Origin: a virus
Strand: one strand, 5' to 3'
IMG/VR virus record: IMGVR_UViG_3300010148_000164
Span: 1-20,482 of that record
DNA length: 20,482 bases
The notes under the pieces: generated by a model
Database searches by the model: none
Told to the model about the DNA's origin: nothing
What the model saw: only the letters and a program-made list of their open reading frames with translations
Position numbers and translations under genes: made by a program
Shown: in pieces, positions 6,460 to 15,700 of the stretch
Layout of the letters: each line of letters starts with the position of its first letter
How positions within the stretch are numbered: position 1 is the stretch's first letter

Positions 6460-9282
6460 ATGCACACCAAGCAATTTTTAAGCAGGGTGCTCAGTGATAC
6501 AGGTAACTACTGTATATTCGCCAACCACCTAGCAAACGACCAAAGAAAACAGATGTTTTTCACGTCGCTGGACGATGTGGTAGACACCGCTAATGACCTT
6601 GATGCGCAGGGTTACGATGTTTACTTTGCGCTGGCTACGTTTTCTGAAGCTGGGTCACGTCGTGTAGATAATACGCTGTCATTTAAGGCGTTCTTCTTAG
6701 ACCTAGACTGTGGGCCTAGTAAGGACTTCGCAACACAAGAAGAAGCGGTAGCTGAACTACGTAGGTTCTGCAAAGCGCTTAAGCTGCCTAAACCCCTGAT
6801 GGTTAACTCAGGGCGTGGGATACACGTTTACTGGGCTTTACAGGAGTCTGTACCTACAGATGATTGGGTGCCTGTAGCAGAACAACTCAAGGCGCAGTGC
6901 GCAGAACATAACTTCTTAGCAGATCCTGCTGTTACTGCCGATGCCGCTAGAGTTTTACGTGTAGTCAGCACGCACAATCACAAGACTGACCCGCCTAGCA
7001 AGGTAGTCATATATGGGGTGGAGCCTCCACCACTTGTAGATTTTGATGAGTTCTCAGAATTACTGGGTAATAACCCACTGCCTGTACCTCAACGCAGTCC
7101 GCGTAACGGCGTAAATGCTGTAACGCAAGCCCTGATGGGTAACAGCGAGAACAAGTTTGGGACGATAGTAAACAAAATAAAGATGGAATCTGGTTGTAAG
7201 CAACTAGAGATGATAATAAATGACCAAGAAAACTGCTCTGAGCCTATGTGGAGAGCGGGGCTATCTATAGCAAAGTTTTGCTCTGATTCAGAAAAAGCAG
7301 CGCACTTTATATCTAGGGGGCACGAAGGCTACACACCAGAAGACACAGCGTACAAAATGGACTTGATAAAAGGCCCGTACCAGTGCATTAAGTTTGATGA
7401 GTTCAACCCAAAAATATGTCGAAAGTGCCCGTACTGGGGCAAGATAAAGTCTCCCATAGTGTTAGGCCGACACATAATCGAAGCGACTGATAAAGATAAC
7501 GTAGTAGAAACAGTATCTGCTTCGCTACCAAACGCACCTACTAAAACGTATGTGATACCTGAGTACCCAAGACCATACTTTCGTGGGGCGAATGGCGGTA
7601 TATACGTAAGAGCGAACGGCCCAGATGGTGAGCCAGAAGATAAACTTATTTATCATAATGACATATATGTGGTTAAGCGCGTGCATGACCCCGAACTTGG
7701 TGAATCTGTCGTTATGTGCTTGCACTTACCAAAAGACGGTATGCGTGAATTTACGCTTCCTTTGACTGCTGTTACTTCACGGGAAGAGTTCCGTAAAAAC
7801 ATGAGCGCCCAAGGCGTAGCTATAAAGAGGATGGATGAACTCATGGATTACACAACTACGTGGGTAAACGAGCTACAGGCTAAGTCTGTGGCGGAAACCG
7901 CCCATCGTCAGTTTGGTTGGACAGATGATGATATGAAGTCGTTTATACTAGGTAACCAAGAGATATTTGGTGACCGCGTGGACTTCAACCCCCCTGCGTC
8001 AAATACTATTTCTATGTTCCCCGCATTTGAATCTAAAGGCACGTTAGAAGGCTGGAAAGAAACAATGGCCTTTCTAAACCAAGACGGGCAGGAGGCATAT
8101 CAGTACGTCTTAGGTGCATCATTCGGCTCCATACTAATGAAACTCATGCCTGTGTCTTGCTCCATGCTTCATCTACATAGCGATGATTCTGGGCTTGGTA
8201 AAACTACTGCACAATTCGCAGGGCTGGGTGTATGGGGTAATCCAGAAGAACTTATCCTGAGCAAAGAGGACAAATACTTAGCCAAGATGAATAGGGCTGA
8301 AATTTATAACAACCTACCGTTCTTCATGGACGAAGTTACAAACATGAACTCTAGCGAGCTTAGTGATATGGCCTACCAGTTATATAGCGGTAAGCAGCGG
8401 CGTAGGCTAACTAGCAGTGCAAACATAGAGCGTTTCAATGGATATGCATGGAGCTTTATGACCGTATCCAGCGCGAACACTAGCCTGATAGAAAAGATAA
8501 TGATGGACAAGCAAGCGCCGAAAGCAGAAGCACAGCGCATACTTGAGTACAAAGTAAATAAGCATTACAAGAGTGCAAACACTAAAGAAGCTACCGATGC
8601 ATTCGCTCTAGCCCTACAAAGCGATTACGGCCATGCGGGTGTGCCGTTTGTGCAGTACGTCATAAACAACCTAGATGACGTTAAAGAGTTACTAAAGGCC
8701 ACGCAGTTGAAGGTGGACTCTAAGGCTGGCTTGGCTGCTGAGAACAGGTTTTGGTCTGCAGGTGCAGCGTGCACGCTTACTGCGCTGGTGATCTGCAAGA
8801 ATATGGGCTTATTACCCTACAGCACAAAGAAGGTATATAGATGGATATTGAGCGTGTTAGAAGAAAACAAAAGGAGTGTTGCTGATATGAGTAGTTCTGC
8901 AGAACAAGTGCTTAATGATTATTTGAACGATCATTACGGCAACGTGCTTTGGATTAAGAGTACGGATGACTTACGAAAAGCCAATAACAACGGGCTAGAT
9001 GAGCTTGTAATACCTGACTTGAACCCACGCGCTAGACTTGTGGCTAGGTACGAAACAGACGTGAAGCGTGCCTACCTTGTGCCGAAACCGCTGCGAGAGT
9101 GGTGTGGTAAGCACCAAGTAAACTATGCATCTTTCGTTCAAGACTTGAAGTCTAAGATGAGTGCTAAAAAGTCAAAGATGCGATTGAGTAAAGGTACGCA
9201 TCTACGTCTGCCGCCCACCGACGTTATAGTCGTAGACTGTTCTGTACAATTACCACAAGGAGATGTGGATGAAGCGGTATGA
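6460..9282 (+). CDS. Primase-helicase (AEP primase domain plus DUF927-type ATPase)
   Basis: This 940-aa protein probably supplies both priming and helicase activity at the fork. The N-terminal archaeo-eukaryotic-type primase domain has the metal-binding DLDCG at 81-85, SGRGIHVYW at 117-125 with H122, and DAARVLR...STHNHK at 161-175, matching the third AEP motif. A possible metal site follows: C309, C320 and C323 in a YQC...CRKCPYWGKIKSPI region. The C-terminal half resembles DUF927 P-loop proteins, with Walker A SGLGKTT at 577-583 and Walker B FFMDE at 621-625. Length is normal for such fusions. The ATG at 6460 has a weak ribosome binding site and follows a long hairpin. The tail overlaps the next small gene. 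The primase and ATPase calls are strong; the direction and role of the helicase are inferred. Confidence 0.9.
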   Translation: MHTKQFLSRVLSDTGNYCIFANHLANDQRKQMFFTSLDDVVDTANDLDAQGYDVYFALATFSEAGSRRVDNTLSFKAFFLDLDCGPSKDFATQEEAVAELRRFCKALKLPKPLMVNSGRGIHVYWALQESVPTDDWVPVAEQLKAQCAEHNFLADPAVTADAARVLRVVSTHNHKTDPPSKVVIYGVEPPPLVDFDEFSELLGNNPLPVPQRSPRNGVNAVTQALMGNSENKFGTIVNKIKMESGCKQLEMIINDQENCSEPMWRAGLSIAKFCSDSEKAAHFISRGHEGYTPEDTAYKMDLIKGPYQCIKFDEFNPKICRKCPYWGKIKSPIVLGRHIIEATDKDNVVETVSASLPNAPTKTYVIPEYPRPYFRGANGGIYVRANGPDGEPEDKLIYHNDIYVVKRVHDPELGESVVMCLHLPKDGMREFTLPLTAVTSREEFRKNMSAQGVAIKRMDELMDYTTTWVNELQAKSVAETAHRQFGWTDDDMKSFILGNQEIFGDRVDFNPPASNTISMFPAFESKGTLEGWKETMAFLNQDGQEAYQYVLGASFGSILMKLMPVSCSMLHLHSDDSGLGKTTAQFAGLGVWGNPEELILSKEDKYLAKMNRAEIYNNLPFFMDEVTNMNSSELSDMAYQLYSGKQRRRLTSSANIERFNGYAWSFMTVSSANTSLIEKIMMDKQAPKAEAQRILEYKVNKHYKSANTKEATDAFALALQSDYGHAGVPFVQYVINNLDDVKELLKATQLKVDSKAGLAAENRFWSAGAACTLTALVICKNMGLLPYSTKKVYRWILSVLEENKRSVADMSSSAEQVLNDYLNDHYGNVLWIKSTDDLRKANNNGLDELVIPDLNPRARLVARYETDVKRAYLVPKPLREWCGKHQVNYASFVQDLKSKMSAKKSKMRLSKGTHLRLPPTDVIVVDCSVQLPQGDVDEAV

Positions 9283-9442
9283 GCTTGAGCTTTATCTAAC
9301 GACAGTTAAGTATTTTGCAGTTGAAGCAGAGTCTTTAGAGGAAGCTAAAAGCAAAGCCACGGACGAAGCCCGTAAACACATGGGTGAGGATTGGCGGTCA
9401 TTAGAAGTAGTAGAATCAAACAAAACGTCAGCGACGAAGTAA
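9269..9442 (+). CDS. Small conserved-looking phage protein, 57 aa
   Basis: The small gene overlaps the end of the primase-helicase gene by 14 bases in another frame. The ATG at 9269 has a near-ideal ribosome binding site, AAGGAG at 9257-9262, six bases upstream; an ATG at 9263 is in frame but would leave no spacer. The product begins MKRYELELYLTTVKYFAVEA and continues with an acidic, Ala-rich helix (SLEEAKSKATDEARKH). This is the layout of many tiny phage proteins with a beta strand pair followed by an 'EA..A' helix. No function is known to me. It ends at the TAA at 9440-9442. Strong start signals and sensible composition make it a likely real gene. Confidence 0.65.
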   Translation: MKRYELELYLTTVKYFAVEAESLEEAKSKATDEARKHMGEDWRSLEVVESNKTSATK

Positions 9443-9654
9443 TACTTACTGATGATCTCTGCCCGGATGGGGTAAGAGTAGTAGTGTACTGGAGTAAGAT
9501 GTTAGTGGGGATGTCTGTATTCATTCCCTGTATCGACACACAAGCTACATACCTACAAGCAAAACAAGTTATGGAGTCTAAAGGGTGGACTTTTGAGCAC
9601 CAAGTCCGAACTGAGGGCAATAAATTAGGTGTGAGACTCTGGAGAACTACGTGA
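9391..9654 (+). CDS. Small phage protein with VGMSVFIPC motif
   Basis: This is the last gene of the + strand block; its function is unknown. The conserved-looking core is YWSKMLVGMSVFIPC followed by a helix and the end GVRLWRTT. I recall the same pattern (W..M.VG.S.F.PC ... GvRvWR) from many small phage proteins. The start is unresolved. TTG at 9391 gives 87 aa, overlaps the preceding gene by 52 bases and has only a too-close GAGG. A GTG at 9484 gives 56 aa and still contains the whole core. The stop TGA is at 9652-9654, inside the first of two hairpins at the convergent junction. Confidence 0.6.
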   Translation: MAVIRSSRIKQNVSDEVILTDDLCPDGVRVVVYWSKMLVGMSVFIPCIDTQATYLQAKQVMESKGWTFEHQVRTEGNKLGVRLWRTT

Positions 9655-9691
9655 TACCATATGACACGCAGCGGAACGCTGTGGTTCTCCA
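9640..9691. other. Two-part inverted repeat at the convergent junction
   Basis: A perfect 8-bp inverted repeat (9640-9647 with 9684-9691) encloses a second stem CAGCG-GAA-CGCTG at 9669-9681. It covers the stop codon of the last + strand gene. No T-run follows on either strand directly, so it is more likely to protect the 3' end of the message, or to assist the adjacent hairpin, than to terminate alone. The left arm contains the GGAGAAC sequence used as ribosome binding site elsewhere, so the inverted arm places the same sequence on the other strand. Confidence 0.4.
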
Positions 9692-9698
9692 AAACCGG

Positions 9699-9726
9699 CC
9701 CACCCTCTTCCCACCGAGGGGGTGGG
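9699..9726 (-). terminator. Terminator-like hairpin between convergent gene blocks
   Basis: CCCACC (9699-9704) pairs with GGTGGG (9721-9726) and CTC (9705-9707) with GAG (9716-9718), with two bulged G and an 8-base loop. On the - strand it starts a few bases after the stop of the giant gene and is followed by CCGGTTTT, a short T-run, so it probably ends the - strand transcript. On the + strand only the A-rich complement of the giant gene's end follows, so termination in that direction would be weak. Confidence 0.5.
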
Positions 9727-9731
9727 TCACC

Positions 9732-12700
9732 CTAGAAAAAACCTTCAGCTTCCACAGTCGCTCGCGTGGCAGGAGATAACAACACACCGTTGTGCATTCT
9801 AGTGGTTGTACGTTCGTGAGCTTTCATAGACCGTTCAATAGTCTCTGGTGTTATAGCCAGTTTTGGATCTTGCTGCACCGCCCTAGAGTTACTAAATTCA
9901 GCCATTTCTAGTCGTATGTTGTCTGCCTCCATGAAATCGCCAAACCGCATTGCTACATAATATCTTTTTAACAATCTTCTTCGTTTGTTTGCAGCGGCGT
10001 CATTCATACGCTTGGCTTTAGAGGACTCTTCCATGTTGTTCATATACTCTGTAGGCGGGAACCCAAGCAACTGCGCGAACAACTGTCCGCCGGTTATATC
10101 GTCGTACATGGGGTCACCTCTACGAGTGAGGATGCCTTCGTCTCTGGGGTATCTACGCAGAGCACGATAAGCGTTACGTATGGCTCCCGGTGCCATACCC
10201 TCAAACGCTCGCTCCATATCTTCTCCACGCCAAAGATCTTCAAAACTCTCCCAAGCCCTAGAGCCTACGCTCCACGCTGGGCCACCAAAGAAGTGCATAA
10301 ACGACTCTTCGGGTGATGGATTAGAGTTAAATCTGTCTGCTTCAAATAACAAGTTAGTTAACGCCACACGTTTAGATACATCCAGCCCAGTTACTTCTGA
10401 CAGAACTCCCTTGTATAGCATCTCGTTGTCTAAAGATCGGCGTACAAACGTCTCAAAGTCTTCTTCTGATTCATCACCTACCAGCATGTCGTATATCATT
10501 GTGGCTGCGCCGTACAGTGGTAATCCCTGCACCCCTGCTAGCAGCAATGCGGACATATGCACCCCTGCCAACTGCTTAAATGCCACTTTAGCTGCCTCTG
10601 TGTCCCCACCGTAAGCTGCTTTTGTGCCCTCCCATGCGGTCTTCAGCATCTTGTAGTACATGGTGATGCCGTAGTTCTTATACATAAGAGCCACACGACC
10701 AACACCAGAGCGTGCAAATCTTGGCCCAGTTTCTAGGTTAGCCCCGCCGTTTATCTGTTGGGTCTCATACACTGCGTCTGCAGCGGCTTTCTGTTCTGCT
10801 TCTCTTAATTGAGATTCTGTAAGATCTTTACCTTTTGTAGCCTTGTCCAAAGCAAGTTTGTACGCTGCTACCAATGTAGTTTGGCGGTTCATAACTTCTG
10901 CGGTATGAAACATCAAAGCAGACATATTAGTTATAAAATCGGCTCTACTTATGTCTCTTCCAGAAGTATCTACGCTAAGTGTCTCTGCTATGAAAGAAGA
11001 ACCCAACTGCCCACGTCTAGCAGCTAAGCGAACTAGAGGTACCAAGTTTTCAAGCTCTGTCTTCATCTCTTGCGAAAGGTCTAGGTCTTCTCGCACCGCA
11101 TATGTAAGTTGACCGTCAGACTCTGTAACTGTGTAGTAGTTCTCCAATGAAGGCTGCGCTTTATCCTGCGTAGCTTCCATAACATTTTTAAGTTTATCTC
11201 TACCCTTTAACGCTTCTCTTATTGATCTAGCATTACGAGTACCGCCAAACAAAGTTTCTTGTGTTTGGTTTAGGGGTGTGCCTACAAACAACTTACCCGC
11301 ATCTTTTATAGCCGCACTTGTGTTGGCATAACCATACTTACCAGCGAGCATTGGGTACGCAAAAAGTGGTATCTGAGATAAGTTGACCAAGGCAGAAGAG
11401 GCATTGAAACCGATAGTCCACAAGAACGCCATGCGATTTAAGTTCTTTGCAAAGTTGTCTTTGGGCGGGTTCATCGCAAACTTCGCTCGTTCGCGTATTT
11501 CTCTAACTACTTCTACATCTCCGCCTTTACTTTTTTCTAAAAACGACGTTAGTTTGGATTGAATTATAGCGCTGTTCTTTATGCGTGAGGCCTGTCTAGC
11601 TAGGTCGTAGCCTTTTGTTCTAGCAGCTTCTAACGCATCTTTGTCGTAGCCTTCTGTTTTCTTACGTTTCTGCAGCCCTTTCGCAAAAGAAGATTCTGGC
11701 AGTGATTGTATAAATAACTTAGTTATCTGCTCTCTTGCCGCTTCATAGCCTATTTTTTGGTTTGGTTCTAATGCGCCTACTTGAGCGTCTAGTGTCCGCA
11801 GGACATTAGCGACAAACGCTGGGGGCACCGAGTCACCCGTATACATAGTTGAGTCATTAGGGTCAAAGATCTCAACGTCCATGCCCATCTCTGTAAACTC
11901 ATCTATAGCCATGTTTCTGTCGCCATTGTTCTCAAACGAAAACACGGCAGAATTAGCCTGTGCCTTGGGGTCTTTAACAGCTAAGAAATATGTACCTTTA
12001 CGAGTCAGAGGAAAGTATGGGTCTTCTTTTGCTTGTCGCAGTAGTTGACCAAGCAGTTCGTTCTTAAGATTAGTCTTAACTTCTTGGGGTGCTTCTAGCT
12101 CGTCTATCCTGCCCTCTAGCGCTTTTAGCAGTTGGTTGTATTGGTACTTGTAGAAGTCACGCAGGTTGGTATACGCCCTTCGTCCATCTGGGCCTAACTT
12201 ATCAAACTCTCTTCTAAGCTCTTTATATATGGTTAACTTTTTACCTGTATAAGCAGACAAATCTTTTGACGGGTCTACTCCTTCTATGGTGCTGATGTAT
12301 ACAACATCGTTAAATCTGTCTCTTATCTCTTTAGTGGCTTTGTTGCCCCACTGCAGTATGGGCAGCAGTTTTCTTCGTGTGACTTGCTCTGACCTACTAA
12401 GATCGCCCCGTTGATTTTCTATAGCTTCAAGTACGTCTGTGGCACCGTCTAAACCTAGTGAGTCCGCCCAATCCCCAATACTACTGTTCGGTAAGAATCC
12501 ACCTACTACCCTTTTGGCTGCTACAGAAGCAGGGTTTTGGGGGCCAGAAAATATACCCTTTATCCTGTTTGCTAAGACTTCCCTACTCGTTTTACTAAAC
12601 GCGCCCGCAGTGCGGTTCTTCAAAGCCTCACCTATAGCAGCCACTTCTCTAGGCGAAGAACTATTAGATATTGTGCCTAGCCCTCTATACTGTGGAGCGG

Positions 12701-15700
12701 GCGCTAGTATTTGTTCTATAAGGGCATTAACTTCTTTGGATACGGGCTTAGTATCTTTTTTTATGGGGAGTCTAAATAGCCTGCGTATAGCGTTCTTGAA
12801 TCGGTCAAAGGCACTTAGTTGCTCGCCTTTTATGTTTATCCTAGCGAGCCTCTGCTGAAACATGGGGTTACTAAACGCTTCTGCCACAAACTCTTCTAGG
12901 CTTTCTGAACCATACAGCCCCTGTAACTGCTCTTTTACACTATTGTATATGGTTCGTAACTGCGTCGTTACTGGGTTTGACGGTTGAGCCAATGTATTTA
13001 TTGTAGCTGCGTGCGTCATCTCATGTAGCAATGTAACCACAGACATACCTTCTGCAGTGTCTTGATTTAGGACTATGGTGTTTTCTATCTCGTCAGCAAG
13101 CCTAGCCTGTATTCTAGCTTCCTCTATAGTCGCATCAGCAGACAGTTGGTTTAATACACTTTCTGCACCGGGGTAGTACTGTCCGAACACAGGGCTACCT
13201 TCTGTGATACGACTAACTTTTCTGGACAAGAATCTGTCTATTGCAGAAGCGTTTTCTGGTAAGTTTTCTTGTAGTCGCGCAAGCCTTACCCTAGTGGTGC
13301 CCACTAAAGGTATTAACTTCCTAGCAATTTGCCGTATATCCTTGTTAGACGTACTTTTTGCAACAGTTTCTAGAGCACTTTTTATATCACCGGCCTGTAA
13401 CGCCGTGACAGCATTGCTCGGTAGCGGTGCGTCCAGACCTTTTACGCCCCTGCCTAGTAGATATAGTTCGCCAACATCTAGGTTTAAGCCTTCTATACCA
13501 GCTAGCACTGCATCTGTGTATTCTTTAGCCTCTGCAGTGGACAGCCCCATAGCCCTAGCTTCCTGCATTAGTTCTTTACGGCTTAGTACGGCTTCTCCGC
13601 CTGTATCTTCTTTAGATAGCGCTACTTCTCTTTTGGTTGATATGCCTTCGACTACATCTTCTGTAGGAGTTACGGTCTCTTCAGTTTCTACTGCGGGTAG
13701 TTCTGCTTGCCCTGCTATAGCTCTACCCGCTTGTGCTTCTAACCCAGCACCCGCTACTTTTGTTTGTAGCTTTCTTACCGCTTCGTTCTTAGAAAACGCT
13801 GTAATTTCTGGTGCGCCTTCTATATCTATGACACCTTCTTTTTGCTTACCTCTAAATACCGGCCCTGTGTCACCAAACTTAAATTCAAGTTCGTTGTTAG
13901 GTAGTTCTGTTACTGTGGGTGCTTCTACACCAGCTACCTGTTGAGGCTTTGGCTCTTGCTTCTTTTTCTTACCCTCCCTGCCGTTAATCTTAAAGCCCAT
14001 ACCTTCAAGTGTTTCTATTTTACTTGCTGGGGCTAGTGCAGGGTCGCTTCTTCCAGTTCCAGTAGCAGGTCGTCCAGAGCTATCGTCAACATCTCCCACT
14101 GTTCCTCGTCCAGACTCAACAGTGCTGGCGGTATCACCGTCTCCTTCTGGCTCTGGTGCGCCTTGTATATCACTCGGAACGCTGACTCCACTTGACTCTT
14201 CTGTAACTTCCGTAACTTGGGCTTGTCGTTCATTTTCAAGAGTCCTAGCTATGTTGTCTTGTATTGCCAAGCTGTTCTTTAACTTACCAACAGCAGCCTT
14301 AAAATCACTTCTTACTTCTGCGTTGTTTAAGTCTTGACCTACAAACTTCGCTGCCTTTGAACCTTTACGAATACCAAAAGTTTTAAGATCTTCAGCAGTT
14401 ATGGGTCTTTCTGGTGCGGGCTGCGCTTCTGTTTCTACTTCGGGGGCGGTCTCTACTGCCGCTTCTTCAACGCCGCCAGTTTCAGTAGCTTCGCGTGCCG
14501 CTTCTGTCTCGGTGGTAGCTGCTAGTGTTTCATCAGTTACAGCAGCCATTCTTTGACTAATTTCTTCTTCTGTAAGCTCTGCCCCTGCAGCCAATCTTGA
14601 GGTGATTTCTTCTCTTTCTTTTTGCGCAGCCTCCACGACTCTAGGGTCTGCGGCTACCTTTGCTTTAACTTCTTCCCGTGTGGCTGTGGGGTCTCTAGCT
14701 AATATCTCCTCTAAAGCTAGCTTTGTAGCAGTCCTGTCCGCGCCTTCAAGCTCTTGAGAACTTACAAACTCTGGGTCTAAGAAGCGACTAGCAATGCCGC
14801 CTGTGTCATCCGCAGCCTCTACACCTACATCGGGGTCAGAGATGGGTGTAGGAGTTGGCGTTGTATCTGAAGTATCGTCTGTATCAATACCAATACCGGC
14901 AGCGCTTGTGGTTCCTCTAATGGCACCACCTAATAAGCCGCCTGCTATGCCTGCCTCTCTATATTCGGCAAGTGCTTCTTCATTATCTAAAGGTAAACCA
15001 GCTTGGGCACGCTCCAGTATCTGTTGACCTATCTCTGTGGGTGCCTCTACAACCGCACCTAAACCTGCGCCCTTTGTACTTCTAGTAAATATACCGCCGC
15101 CGGTAAGTGCTTTTTCTGTAACACCTAACTTAGAAACACCACCAACTAACAAGCGGTCAACAATACCGTCCAACAACGCTTGAGGCAGTGCAGTAAGAAA
15201 AGCAGCGCCTTCACTTATTTCGGTTCTAAACCCTTGTTCTATGGCTTCTTTTTGACGTTCACGGTTCATACCGTAGAAGAACGGCAGGTTTGCAAGGGTA
15301 GCACCAGCAATACCGGCAGCGACAGCACCTACGCCTATAACGGGAGCAGCGGCAGCGGCAGCAATACCACCAGCAATACCAGCAGCCGTAGCAGGGGCGC
15401 TCTCGGCAGCTACACCACCAAGATAAGAGAAAAAATCTTCAGCACCTTCAATATCGTCAAACTTAGTTTGGTAACGAGATTTACGCTGTATATCAGCTTC
15501 GTTCTCTAGGGCTACTTCAGCACCATACTCTTCAAGCCCTTCTAACCCAAGTAGGCTACCTATACCCTCTAAACCAGAGCCAGTAGCTTGAGCTACAAGA
15601 TCAGTTCCTATATCTAGACCGCGAGAAAAACTACCTCTTTGCGCTTCACTAGCTTTTTCTCTAGCTTCAGCTAATTCGCTTCTTAGTTGTGTTAATTTAG

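Noticed and set aside
6390-6497. 35-aa frame from GTG at 6390 between the ssDNA-binding and primase-helicase genes
   Set aside because: No ribosome binding site, and it lies inside the predicted hairpin; kept only as a possibility.
9661-9735. 24-aa frame from ATG at 9661
   Set aside because: Too short, Gly/Pro/Ser-rich translation of the hairpin, with an over-long 13-base spacer.
9651-9779. 42-aa frame from GTG at 9651 across the junction
   Set aside because: It runs through both hairpins and into the end of the opposing gene; the composition is not protein-like and the GGAGAAC before it is only three bases away.
12439-12858. 139-codon open frame on the + strand opposite the giant gene
   Set aside because: Antisense shadow with no start signal and no protein-like pattern.
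13204-13944. 246-codon open frame on the + strand opposite the giant gene
   Set aside because: Ser/Ala/Leu-rich composition is what the antisense of an Ala/Glu/Thr-rich gene gives; there is no ribosome binding site or recognisable motif.
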